DNA from: Flavobacterium muglaense
Lineage (GTDB): Bacteria; Bacteroidota; Bacteroidia; Flavobacteriales; Flavobacteriaceae
NCBI RefSeq assembly: GCF_014305155.1
Contig: NZ_JACRUK010000040.1
Span: 1-35,666, forward strand
Direction of reading: 5' to 3'
Length of the DNA: 35,666 bases
The position numbers and the translations under genes were made by a program. Shown one piece after another: positions 1 through 7,256 of the stretch; the stretch's first letter is position 1; every line of letters starts with the position of its first letter. The notes beneath the pieces are model-generated. The model was not told where the DNA came from. It saw nothing but the letters and a program-made list of their open reading frames with translations, and did no database searches.

Positions 1-72
1 GCATTTAAACAAGAAAAAGTAGCTCTAAATACCTCTGTTTTATTGGATTTGCAATTTTTCAGCAAGCCCTAA
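1..72. repeat. Left copy of 72-bp terminal inverted repeat (probable mobile-element end)
   Basis: These 72 bases are the exact reverse complement of 35593-35664 near the other end of the window. Read on the minus strand the repeat begins TTAGGGCTTGCTGAAAAATT and runs outward off the window. It replaces the 3' part of the CdsA-like gene and supplies its last ten or so codons and a stop. The match stops abruptly at base 73. Such a shared sharp edge beside two unrelated truncated genes is what the end of a multicopy insertion sequence looks like when an assembler stops inside it. No transposase is visible, so the family is not assigned. Confidence 0.85.
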
Positions 73-429
73 ATAATATTGGATGGGAATTGCTAGAAAA
101 GCCCAAAATATAGCTCTCCTATCAGAATCTCTAAAACCTAAAATAGAATAAAGTTCTCTAAACGCTATAAAAGAAAGAAGTCCAATTGCTGGAAAAGTAA
201 TCTCTCGGTCTAAAAGAGCCGAAAAAACAAAAAAGCCAACCATTACCCACCAAGATTTGGTTCTTGATTTTAGTTCTACTAGATTGGCATTTGGTTTTAA
301 TTTCCCCCAAACAAAAAAGAGGGAAGATGCAGTAATAAGGAGTGAAAATATAACTGCTACCACTAGTAAAATATCTGGTTTTGTAAACAAATCCAGCTGT
401 AGCACATACCCTAAAATTCTTTCTTTCAT
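40..429 (-). pseudogene. CdsA/YnbB-like phosphatidate cytidylyltransferase, 3'-truncated
   Basis: Only the N-terminal part of an integral-membrane protein of the CDP-diglyceride synthetase family is present, closest from memory to the YnbB branch. Visible are a first membrane segment at about residues 18-40, the conserved-looking stretch SRTKSWWVMVGFF at about 55-67, a second hydrophobic segment and the start of another. Family members run to roughly 300 residues, whereas this reading frame has 129. Residues 1 to about 118 are native-looking; from YLGLAEKLQIQ on, the sequence is the terminal repeat, also found at the end of the DUF6503-like gene at 34906-35625. The family makes CDP-diacylglycerol for phospholipid synthesis. 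A fragment without the C-terminal catalytic signature should be inactive. It is read in the same direction as lspA, 274 nt upstream. Confidence 0.7.
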
Positions 430-637
430 ATTATAAATACTATTTTAATAAAAATTAAAGCTTTCAAGCGACCTCCAGTTCTTTATTTATACTGTCCCTT
501 TATATGAATGATGCTGTAACTTTAACTAAGTTAATTCGTTCAAATGTAATAAATTATTAAATATTTTCCTATGATACTTTAATGAAAAGCGACATCATCC
601 TTTTTAGCAATAAACATCTAGACAAAGAGATGCAAGA

Positions 638-680
638 GGGATAGCAGCTAGCTACCGAAGTAGCGCGTATAGCCCGACTA
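638..680. repeat. Flavobacterial intergenic palindromic repeat, partial
   Basis: The gap between the CdsA fragment and lspA (430-703) holds no gene. In it lies GGGATAGCAGC...GCGTATAGCCC, with an inner hairpin GCTAC-cgaa-GTAGC. I recognise this, from memory of flavobacterial genomes, as a shortened copy of a common intergenic repeat with a GGGATAGCAGC start and an ATAGCCCG end. A related copy lies at 21857-21935. It may act as a transcription terminator for lspA. Confidence 0.45.
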
Positions 681-703
681 TAATAGAAAAAGGATTGAAA
701 ACC

Positions 704-1306
704 TTAATTTGTTTTATGGAAAGCTTTTTTATTAAAGAATATTAATATCCCCACGCCTGTAGATATTGCCATATCGGCTACATTAAAAATCGCATTAAAA
801 AAGGTAAAATCTTTACCGCCCCAAACTGGAATCCAACTTGGAAGGACACCATGCCAAATAGGGAAATAAAACATATCTACCACTTGACCATGAAACCAAG
901 CTCCATACGGTTTGTCTGAAAATAACGTAGCTAATTGAGCGTTACTGTCATTGAAAATGCGGCCATAAAAAACAGAGTCGATGATGTTACCAAAAGCACC
1001 TGCAAGAATCAAGGCTATTGCTACAATAAGATAGTTTGATCCATTTTTTCTTTCTACTGATTCCCACAACCAATATCCAATACCCGTTACTGCGACCAAT
1101 CTAAAAAGAGTAAGAAACAATTTCCCGTATGTTCCAGGGATCTTTGTACCCCATGCCATTCCTTCGTTTTCAATAAACAGAATCTTAAACCAGCTAAAAA
1201 CCTCAACTTCTTCACCTAGTATGAAATTAGTTTTCACAAATATTTTGGATAGTTGATCTACAAGTAATACAAGGAAGATAATAAGGTACGCTTTTCGTAA
1301 TGACAT
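704..1306 (-). CDS. lspA: Lipoprotein signal peptidase (signal peptidase II)
   Basis: Aspartic protease of the inner membrane that cleaves the signal peptide of prolipoproteins after the lipobox cysteine is lipidated. The 200-residue product has four membrane segments. It keeps the family landmarks: DQLSK at residues 17-21, NEGMAWG at 47-53, GNIID at 106-110, and the catalytic pair expected at D144 (QVVDMFYF) and D178 (FNVADMAIS). The loop between GNIID and QVVD is longer than in proteobacterial enzymes, which I recall as normal for Bacteroidetes. It follows the DksA-like gene on the same strand after a strong hairpin, so it may be transcribed partly on its own. Two lipoproteins encoded in this window (13030-14157 and 21095-21838) would be among its substrates. 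Confidence 0.95.
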   Translation of the reverse strand: MSLRKAYLIIFLVLLVDQLSKIFVKTNFILGEEVEVFSWFKILFIENEGMAWGTKIPGTYGKLFLTLFRLVAVTGIGYWLWESVERKNGSNYLIVAIALILAGAFGNIIDSVFYGRIFNDSNAQLATLFSDKPYGAWFHGQVVDMFYFPIWHGVLPSWIPVWGGKDFTFFNAIFNVADMAISTGVGILIFFNKKAFHKTN

Positions 1307-1345
1307 TTTTTAATTTTTAAGTGGCGTAAAAGTAATAATTTTATC

Positions 1346-1371
1346 AAAAAAAACGCTCCCAAAGGAGCGTT
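1346..1371 (-). terminator. Rho-independent terminator between dksA-like gene and lspA
   Basis: On the minus strand an 8-bp perfect stem, AACGCTCC-TTTG-GGAGCGTT, is followed directly by a run of eight T. It lies 25 nt after the stop of the DksA-like gene and 40 nt before the lspA start. It would end, or attenuate, the ileS-dksA transcript. Confidence 0.85.
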
Positions 1372-1396
1372 AATTATTTATGAAATGAAAGTGCGA

Positions 1397-1777
1397 TTAT
1401 CGTTGTAAATTTTTAGCTTCAATACTCATTGTGGCATGAGGAACGATTTTCAATCTTTCTTTACTAATTAGTTTTCCAGTTACTTTACACAAACCGTATG
1501 TTTTATTCTCTACACGGAATAGTGCATTTTTTAAATCACGAATGAATTTTTCTTGACGAATTGCTAACTGTGAATTGGCTTCTTTGGACATGCTCTCGCT
1601 TCCTTCTTCAAAAGCCTTAAATGTTGGTGATGTATCATCAGTACCATTATTTAAGTCATTCATGTAAGCACTCTTAATTAAATCTAAATCCGCTTGCGCT
1701 TTTTGAATTTTATTTAGAATTATCTCTTTGAACTCAGCCAAATCAGCGTCTGAGTATCTTGTTGCTTCATCTACCAT
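1397..1777 (-). CDS. DksA/TraR-family transcription factor lacking three of four zinc cysteines
   Basis: DksA-type proteins enter the RNA polymerase secondary channel through a coiled-coil hairpin with acidic tip residues and modulate initiation with ppGpp. This 126-residue protein has two long helices (about 9-40 and 55-90) joined by a loop with D47-D48, then a globular C-terminal segment. The classical C4 zinc finger CxxC...CxxC is reduced here to C97-x-x-T100, and the second pair is replaced in PHATMSIEAK at 113-122. This resembles the zinc-independent paralogue DksA2 of Pseudomonas aeruginosa, which as I recall keeps a Cys and a Thr at the first pair. I believe the degenerate form is usual in Bacteroidetes, so it is probably not a local mutation. 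Only 3 nt separate it from the upstream ileS stop, so the two are probably co-transcribed. Confidence 0.85.
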   Translation of the reverse strand: MVDEATRYSDADLAEFKEIILNKIQKAQADLDLIKSAYMNDLNNGTDDTSPTFKAFEEGSESMSKEANSQLAIRQEKFIRDLKNALFRVENKTYGLCKVTGKLISKERLKIVPHATMSIEAKNLQR

Positions 1778-1780
1778 AAT

Positions 1781-4700
1781 CTACTTATTTGTAATTGTTA
1801 TTTTAGTATTTATATCATCAAACTCAATTTCTGTACCATTTTCAATATTTGCCTCAAAAACCAATTCCTCTGTTAATGTTTCTGATTTAATATATTCAAT
1901 ATTTGATTGTACAGCTTCTTCTAGAGTAGCGTGATTTTGCAAATACACTTTTATTTTGTCTGTTACTTCAAAACCAGAATCTTTTCTAATATTCTGAATT
2001 CTGTTTACTAACTCTCTTGCGATTCCTTCTTTTTTCAATTCAGGAGAGATAACAATGTCCAGCGCAACGGTAATTCCGTTTGAATTAGCAACCAACCAGC
2101 CCTCTATATCTTGGGATGTAATCTCTACATCTTCTAATGTTAAAGTTATGCTTTTTTCACCAATAACAACATCTATCACTCCTGCCGCTTCCATCTCGGC
2201 GATATTCTCTGCCGAAAATTCCTGTATCTTCTTAGCAATCAGCCCCATATCTTTACCAAATCGTGGCCCAAGAGCCTTGAAATTAGGCTTAATTTGCTTT
2301 ACTAATATCCCTGATGCATCGTCTAAAAGTAAGATTTCCTTAACATTTACCTCTGCTTTTATCAGGTCTGAAACCGCCTCGATTTCAACCCTTTGAGCAG
2401 CGTCAAGTACTGGAATCATTATCTTTTGTAACGGTTGACGCACCTTGATCATTTCCTTTTTACGGAGTGATAAAACCAGTGATGAAATGGTTTGCGCCTT
2501 CTGCATTTTGCTCTCTAACATTTTATTAACATAGTTTTCAACCGAAACTGGAAACTCCGCCAAATGTACACTATCGAACTTTTCAGACTGTGTTGCTTGC
2601 GTTAAGTCTCTGTAAAGTTTGTCCATAAAGAACGGCGCAATGGGTGCACTTAACTTACTTACCGTTAACAAACAGGTATATAACGTTTGGTACGCAGCAA
2701 TTTTATCTTGTGCATACTCCCCTTTCCAGAAGCGACGACGACACAAACGTACGTACCAGTTGCTTAAGTTTTCTTGAACGAAATCAGAGATAGCACGCGC
2801 TGCTTTTGTAGGCTCGTAATCCGCATAAAAACCATCAACATCTTTTACTAAAGTATTCAACTCAGAGATGATCCATTGATCAATTTCTGGTCTTTCATTT
2901 ACTGGAATCTCCGCTTCTTCATATTTGAACCCATCAATATTAGCATACAAACTAAAGAAAGAATAGGTATTATAAAGTGTCCCAAAGAATTTACGACGTA
3001 CCTCAGCAATTCCTTCTAAGTCAAATTTCAAGTTATCCCAAGGGTTTGCATTGGAGATCATATACCAGCGTGTTGCATCTGGACCATATTCTGATAATGT
3101 TTCAAATGGATCTGCGGCATTCCCTAGACGTTTAGACATTTTTTGTCCGTTTTTATCTAATACTAAGCCATTCGAAACTACATTTTTATAGGCTACTTTA
3201 TCAAAAACTAAAGTGGCAATAGCGTGTAACGTATAAAACCATCCACGTGTTTGATCTACTCCCTCAGCAATAAAGTTGGCTGGAAAATCTTGGTTTCCGT
3301 CAATTTTTTCTTTGTTTTCAAAAGGGTAATGCCATTGTGCATACGGCATAGAACCTGAGTCAAACCATACATCAATCAAATCAGCTTCACGCGTCATTGG
3401 TTTTCCTGACGGAGAAAGTAACGTAATTTCATCCACTACATTTTTGTGTAAATCGATTAAATCATAGTTGCTTTCGTCCATATTCCCAATTTCAAAACCT
3501 TTGAAAGGATTTTCTTTTTGGAAACCAGCTGCGATTGATTTTTCTATTTCGTTATACAGTTCTTCAACAGATCCAATCAAGATTTCTTCTTGTTTGTCTT
3601 CTGTTCTCCAGATAGGCAACGGAATTCCCCAATATCTTGAACGTGATAAGTTCCAGTCATTGGCATTTTTTAACCAGTTTCCAAAACGACCTTCTCCGGT
3701 TGCTTTTGGCTTCCAGTTGATGGTTTCGTTCAATTCGAACATTCTATCTCTAACTTCTGTGATTTTTATAAACCATGAATCTAGCGGATAGTATAAAATA
3801 GGCTTGTCTGTTCTCCAACAATGTGGATAACTGTGGACGTATTTTTCTACTTTGAATGCTTTGTTTTCTTCTTTTAACTGAATAGCAATCTCTACGTCTA
3901 AAGAACGTTCTGGAGCTTCGCCATCGTCATAGTATTCATTTTTAACATACTTACCTGAATATTCACCTAAACCTTCGATGAATTTTCCTTGTAAGTTTAC
4001 CAATGGTACCGGAGTTCCATCAGCATCCAAAACTAACATTGGTGGGATTTCTGGAGTAGCTTCTTTGGCTACTTTTGCATCATCAGCACCAAATGTTGGT
4101 GACGTATGTACAATTCCTGTTCCATCTTCTGTTGTAACGAAATCACCTGAAATTACTCTAAAAGCATTCTCAGGGTTTTGATACGGCAATACCAACGGCA
4201 TTAATTGCTCGTATTTGATTCCAACTAAATCCGCCCCTTTTGCTTCAGCAATAACTTGGAATGGTATCTTCTTGTCTCCTCCTTTATAGTTTTCAAAGTC
4301 GGCGGCATCTTCACTAGCGAAAAATCCTTTTCCGAATTGTTTTCCAACTAAGTTTTTAGCTAAAACTACATTTGTAGGTAAGAAAGTATATTGATTGAAT
4401 GTTTTTACAACAACGTAGTCAATTTTTGGCCCTACAGTCAAAGCCGTGTTTGAAGGCAATGTCCAAGGTGTTGTGGTCCAAGCAAGGAAATAAAATTCCC
4501 CACCCCTGCCCTGCCCGAAGGGAAGGGAGTCTAGTCCGAATGCTTTGGCAAAAGTATTTTCCACAACGTCTCCCTCTCCTTTGGAGAGGGTCGGGGTGAG
4601 GACTTTGAATTGCGCCACAACAGTTGTATCCGTAACATCACGATAACTTCCGGGTTGGTTTACCTCGTGAGATGACAATCCGGTTCCAGCTTTTGGAGAA

Positions 4701-5248
4701 TATGGCTGGATTGTATATCCTTTGTACATCAAATCTTTATTATAGATTTGTTTCAAAATCCACCAAACCGTTTCCATATATTTAGGTTTGTAAGTCACAT
4801 ACGGATCTTCCATATCTACCCAATACCCCATTTTTTCAGTCAAATCATTCCATACATCTGTATAACGCATCACGGTTTTTTTACACGCTTCGTTATATTC
4901 TTCGATCGAAATCTTTGTACCAATATCTTCTTTTGTGATTCCGAGTTCCTTTTCAGTCCCTAATTCCACAGGCAAACCATGCGTATCCCATCCGGCTTTA
5001 CGCTTTACTTGGTACCCTTTTTGAGTTTTATATCTGCAAAAAATATCTTTGATCGCACGTGCCATTACGTGGTGAATACCTGGCAAACCATTTGCCGAAG
5101 GTGGCCCTTCAAAAAACACGAATGGTTCATTCCCTTCACGGGTTGTTACACTTTTTTCAAATATGTTTTCTTTCTTCCAGAAATCAAGTACTTCTGATGC
5201 TACAGTTGGCAAGTCAAGTCCTTTGTATTCAGTAAATTTTGTGCTCAT
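1781..5248 (-). CDS. ileS: Isoleucyl-tRNA synthetase with in-frame repeat insertion
   Basis: Class I synthetase that charges tRNA-Ile in the cytoplasm and edits misactivated valine. The 1155-residue protein has the HIGH-type signature GPPSANGLPGIHH at 48-60, the editing-domain stretch TTTPWTLPSN at about 258-267, and KMSKR near residue 703. It is of the long type found in Bacteroidetes and eukaryotes. Residues about 216-251 (starting VLTPTLSKGEG and ending GQGRGG) are encoded by a GC-richer palindromic repeat at 4497-4602 and sit just before the conserved TTTPWTLP. The reading frame passes through without interruption. The gene is otherwise intact and, being essential, must be functional if this is the only copy. 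The DksA-like gene follows 3 nt downstream. Confidence 0.97.
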   Translation of the reverse strand: MSTKFTEYKGLDLPTVASEVLDFWKKENIFEKSVTTREGNEPFVFFEGPPSANGLPGIHHVMARAIKDIFCRYKTQKGYQVKRKAGWDTHGLPVELGTEKELGITKEDIGTKISIEEYNEACKKTVMRYTDVWNDLTEKMGYWVDMEDPYVTYKPKYMETVWWILKQIYNKDLMYKGYTIQPYSPKAGTGLSSHEVNQPGSYRDVTDTTVVAQFKVLTPTLSKGEGDVVENTFAKAFGLDSLPFGQGRGGEFYFLAWTTTPWTLPSNTALTVGPKIDYVVVKTFNQYTFLPTNVVLAKNLVGKQFGKGFFASEDAADFENYKGGDKKIPFQVIAEAKGADLVGIKYEQLMPLVLPYQNPENAFRVISGDFVTTEDGTGIVHTSPTFGADDAKVAKEATPEIPPMLVLDADGTPVPLVNLQGKFIEGLGEYSGKYVKNEYYDDGEAPERSLDVEIAIQLKEENKAFKVEKYVHSYPHCWRTDKPILYYPLDSWFIKITEVRDRMFELNETINWKPKATGEGRFGNWLKNANDWNLSRSRYWGIPLPIWRTEDKQEEILIGSVEELYNEIEKSIAAGFQKENPFKGFEIGNMDESNYDLIDLHKNVVDEITLLSPSGKPMTREADLIDVWFDSGSMPYAQWHYPFENKEKIDGNQDFPANFIAEGVDQTRGWFYTLHAIATLVFDKVAYKNVVSNGLVLDKNGQKMSKRLGNAADPFETLSEYGPDATRWYMISNANPWDNLKFDLEGIAEVRRKFFGTLYNTYSFFSLYANIDGFKYEEAEIPVNERPEIDQWIISELNTLVKDVDGFYADYEPTKAARAISDFVQENLSNWYVRLCRRRFWKGEYAQDKIAAYQTLYTCLLTVSKLSAPIAPFFMDKLYRDLTQATQSEKFDSVHLAEFPVSVENYVNKMLESKMQKAQTISSLVLSLRKKEMIKVRQPLQKIMIPVLDAAQRVEIEAVSDLIKAEVNVKEILLLDDASGILVKQIKPNFKALGPRFGKDMGLIAKKIQEFSAENIAEMEAAGVIDVVIGEKSITLTLEDVEITSQDIEGWLVANSNGITVALDIVISPELKKEGIARELVNRIQNIRKDSGFEVTDKIKVYLQNHATLEEAVQSNIEYIKSETLTEELVFEANIENGTEIEFDDINTKITITNK
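4497..4602. repeat. Palindromic repeat element inserted in frame within ileS
   Basis: Two 32-nt blocks, 4497-4528 and 4571-4602, are inverted copies of each other with 24 of 32 positions matching and no gap. They flank a 42-nt core. The right block contains a perfect small hairpin CCCTCTCC-ttt-GGAGAGGG; the left block contains an imperfect one. The base composition is far richer in G and C than the surrounding gene. From memory, blocks reading CCTCACCCC...CTCTCCAAAGGAGAGGG are dispersed repeats in Flavobacterium and relatives. The element is translated as part of IleS. Confidence 0.8.
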
Positions 5249-5291
5249 TTTATCCTTTTCTTTAATCGAAGTGCGAAAGTAATAAAATTAT

Positions 5292-5319
5292 GTCGAAAGT
5301 CGAAAGTCGAAGGTCGAAA
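5292..5319. repeat. Four tandem copies of the heptamer GTCGAAA
   Basis: The heptamer GTCGAAA occurs four times in a row (the third copy reads GTCGAAG), directly upstream of the ileS start region. The stretch 5249-5473 otherwise has no credible gene. A 65-codon open frame across it has no recognisable protein features and includes these repeats. Confidence 0.85.
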
Positions 5320-5365
5320 GTTGCTAAACGAACTACTTTTGTTTGAAAGGTTATGATTGAATGTG

Positions 5366-5428
5366 TTGCTCCTCTGGAGCAATGGTTTATCGTGGCTGTT
5401 GTTATAAATATATCGCTCCGATGAAGCG
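5366..5428. repeat. Dispersed REP-like palindrome pair
   Basis: TTGCTCCTCTGGAGCAA (5366-5382) is a perfect palindrome except for its centre. It is followed by GTTATAAATATATCGCTCC and a degenerate second palindrome at 5414-5428. The arrangement GTTATAAATAT + NGCTCC...GGAGC is the same as in the REP array at 27555-27965 next to the RAYT gene, so this looks like a member of the same family placed upstream of ileS. Confidence 0.7.
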
Positions 5429-5473
5429 CACCAATATAACACAGTTAGTTTTTATGTAAATACCAAGAAAATA

Positions 5474-5674
5474 CTATTCATCATCGTCTAATTCAAAAAA
5501 TTCATTAACTGATTTACCAAATAACAATGATAATTTCAAGGCTAGAACCGTTGATGGAACAAATCTATTTTTTTCAATTGAATTTATCGTCTGCCTAGAA
5601 ACTCCAATCTTCTCAGCAAGTTGTTCCTGTGTAAGATCTAAAATGGCCCGTTCAATTTTTAGTCTATTCTTCAT
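5474..5674 (-). CDS. XRE-family helix-turn-helix regulator
   Basis: A 66-residue single-domain DNA-binding protein of the Cro/C1 type. The helix-turn-helix spans about residues 14-34 (LTQEQLAEKIGVSRQTINSIE), followed by the typical NRFVPS turn and a last helix; the C-terminus is acidic (ELDDDE). Small XRE proteins of this type often occur with a small multi-pass membrane protein, and here the start overlaps the stop of that membrane-protein gene by 11 nt, so the two are translationally coupled. A 9-bp inverted repeat in the leader of the operon (6144-6174) is a candidate autoregulatory site. The physiological target is unknown. Confidence 0.88.
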   Translation of the reverse strand: MKNRLKIERAILDLTQEQLAEKIGVSRQTINSIEKNRFVPSTVLALKLSLLFGKSVNEFFELDDDE

Positions 5675-6128
5675 TGTACGCTTTTTTTAACTTCTTGAAG
5701 ATAAGAATCTGCAAAAACAATAAGAAAGATAAAATGGCTGTATCTTTACTTCCCTCTATTGTAGCTACTTTTGAAAAACTTAAAATAAAAATATAATGGA
5801 TAAATGGAACCAATGAATAAATTAATACTGCGCTAATAACGGCGTAATTGAACGATTGCATTCGGATTTTTGAGATTAATTCGTCTTCTACTTTTTCTTT
5901 TGATATTGAAATCATCAGTAATCCTAAAATCATGCCTGTTTTAGCAATTCTCTCAAATAAATCTTGACTTCTTAAATCTGTGAAATAGAGTTTAACAGAG
6001 CTAACAATTGCTAAAATTGAAACAATTATTAGTACCAAACCAACTTTCTTGAACTTATTAGGCAACTGAAATCCTGTAAATTTATTGATTTTTTCGATAT
6101 CACCTTCTAGTTTTGTCATTCTCTCCAT
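5664..6128 (-). CDS. Small four-helix membrane protein of unknown function
   Basis: The 154-residue product has a polar N-terminus and four hydrophobic segments at about 28-49, 61-76, 93-117 and 129-144, with a charged segment SKEKVEDELISKIRMQ between the second and third. I recognise this last motif from small membrane proteins paired with XRE regulators in Bacteroidetes, but no biochemical function is known to me. It is the first gene of a two-gene operon with its own promoter (6185-6215). It could modulate the regulator at the membrane, which is speculation. Confidence 0.75.
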   Translation of the reverse strand: MERMTKLEGDIEKINKFTGFQLPNKFKKVGLVLIIVSILAIVSSVKLYFTDLRSQDLFERIAKTGMILGLLMISISKEKVEDELISKIRMQSFNYAVISAVLIYSLVPFIHYIFILSFSKVATIEGSKDTAILSFLLFLQILIFKKLKKAYNEE

Positions 6129-6143
6129 AAAGTCAATTAGTTA

Positions 6144-6174
6144 AAGTTTGTTTTCCTTAAAGAACAACAAACTT
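6144..6174. promoter_or_regulatory. 9-bp inverted repeat in leader of the XRE operon
   Basis: AAGTTTGTT (6144-6152) and AACAAACTT (6166-6174) are perfect inverted arms separated by 13 nt. They lie between the -7 element and the start codon of the membrane-protein gene. This is a typical position for a repressor operator or for a leader hairpin. Binding by the XRE protein is inferred only. Confidence 0.5.
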
Positions 6175-6184
6175 GATTAAAAGA

Positions 6185-6215
6185 CAAATATACTTTACTT
6201 TTTGAAATAAAGCAA
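6185..6215 (-). promoter_or_regulatory. Promoter of the membrane protein/XRE operon
   Basis: On the minus strand TTG (6213-6215) is followed after 20 nt by TATATTTG (6185-6192), matching the Bacteroidetes promoter consensus TTG/TAnnTTTG. The start codon is about 56 nt further on. Confidence 0.6.
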
Positions 6216-6291
6216 TATTTATTATTACATTTATTGCAGGAATAAAATTTAACTAAGAGGTATCGCCAACTTTAAATAAAATCGAAAAATA

Positions 6292-7017
6292 TTAATCCAA
6301 AGAGTTCTTAGAAACAAATTCTAAAAATCGGTTTTTATATTGGTCGGAAACCGTAATGCGTTGCTTATTGATTAGAATTTGACTGCGTTCGATCGTGTCA
6401 ATATTATTCAATGCAACGATAAAAGAACGGTGCACACGCATAAATTGATCAGTTGAAAGCTCTTCTTCAAGGGTTTTCAAACTCATTAAAGTAAGGATGG
6501 GTTTTGTTTCGGCTTTAAGCCAAATTTTAACGTAGTCTTTTAAACTTTCAAAATACAGCACGTCTTTTAAGTTTATTTTTATCTGCTTGTATTCTGATTT
6601 TACGAAAAGGAAATCTGGTGCTTCTGGTGCTTTTTTCTCTTGGTTTTTAACCAATTCAAACCATTCTTTGGCTTTAGTCGCTGCCATTAAAAACTCTGAA
6701 TAATCAAATGGCTTTAGCAAATAATCTAAGGCTTCGGCTTTGAAACCTTCAATAGCATATTGATCAAAAGCAGTGGTAAAAATTATTCTTGTGGATTTAG
6801 GAAGCACTTTGCCTAATTGCAAACCGGTTAAATCAGGCATTTGAATGTCTAAAAAAATCAAATCGACTTTTTCTTCATCTAAATACGATAACGCTTGAAT
6901 ACCGCTATGACACTTTTTAACCAAATGTAAAAAGGGTGTTTTCAAAACATAGCTTTCTACTAAGTTTAGTGCCATTGGTTCATCATCTACAATCAAACAT
7001 GATATTTTCTCCCCCAT
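6292..7017 (-). CDS. LytTR-family response regulator
   Basis: A cytoplasmic two-component response regulator. The receiver domain covers residues 1-115 with the acidic pair D11-D12, phospho-acceptor D57 (LIFLDIQMP), the TT at 81-82 and K102 (LLKPFD). A LytTR DNA-binding domain covers about 138-238 (RVHRSFIVALNNIDTIERSQ is typical). It is the last gene of the efflux operon and lies behind its cognate kinase, from which it is separated by a 239-nt gap filled largely by a MITE-like repeat. Its partner kinase gene is frameshifted, so the regulator may be uncoupled from its signal. Confidence 0.93.
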   Translation of the reverse strand: MGEKISCLIVDDEPMALNLVESYVLKTPFLHLVKKCHSGIQALSYLDEEKVDLIFLDIQMPDLTGLQLGKVLPKSTRIIFTTAFDQYAIEGFKAEALDYLLKPFDYSEFLMAATKAKEWFELVKNQEKKAPEAPDFLFVKSEYKQIKINLKDVLYFESLKDYVKIWLKAETKPILTLMSLKTLEEELSTDQFMRVHRSFIVALNNIDTIERSQILINKQRITVSDQYKNRFLEFVSKNSLD

Positions 7018-7081
7018 TTTTTCTTTTGCTGTATTTTACTATTGTACCAAATTTACCGTTTTTCCTGAACTAAATAAAAAG

Positions 7082-7220
7082 TTTAACCACATAGAAATAT
7101 AGAAAAAAAAAAGAAAAAGAATTAGACAGCCCAATAATTGGATTCACATAGCTATGATGCTCTATCATAAAGTAAAACAACTTCCAAAATTTATAAAACC
7201 TATGCTTCTATGTGGTTAAA
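7082..7220. repeat. MITE-like repeat with 21-bp inverted ends
   Basis: The left end (7082-7102) starts TTTAACCACATAGAA and the right end (7200-7220) is its inverted copy, with 19 of 21 positions matching. Inside is CACATAGCTATG at 7144-7155, a short palindromic core. The 139-bp unit has no coding capacity. From memory this AACCACATAGAA...CTATGTGGTT element is dispersed in Flavobacterium genomes. It occupies most of the gap between the kinase and the regulator genes of one operon. Confidence 0.75.
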
Positions 7221-7256
7221 AAAACACAAAATTTGAACTAAATCTCAATCGTTAAA

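Noticed and set aside
2055..2396. Open frames on the plus strand inside ileS (also at 3468-3791, 3978-4181 and others)
   Set aside because: They are antisense shadows of a clearly coding gene, with no ribosome-binding context or protein-like features.
5245..5442. A 65-codon open frame upstream of ileS
   Set aside because: It spans the heptamer tandem and a REP palindrome and resembles no protein.
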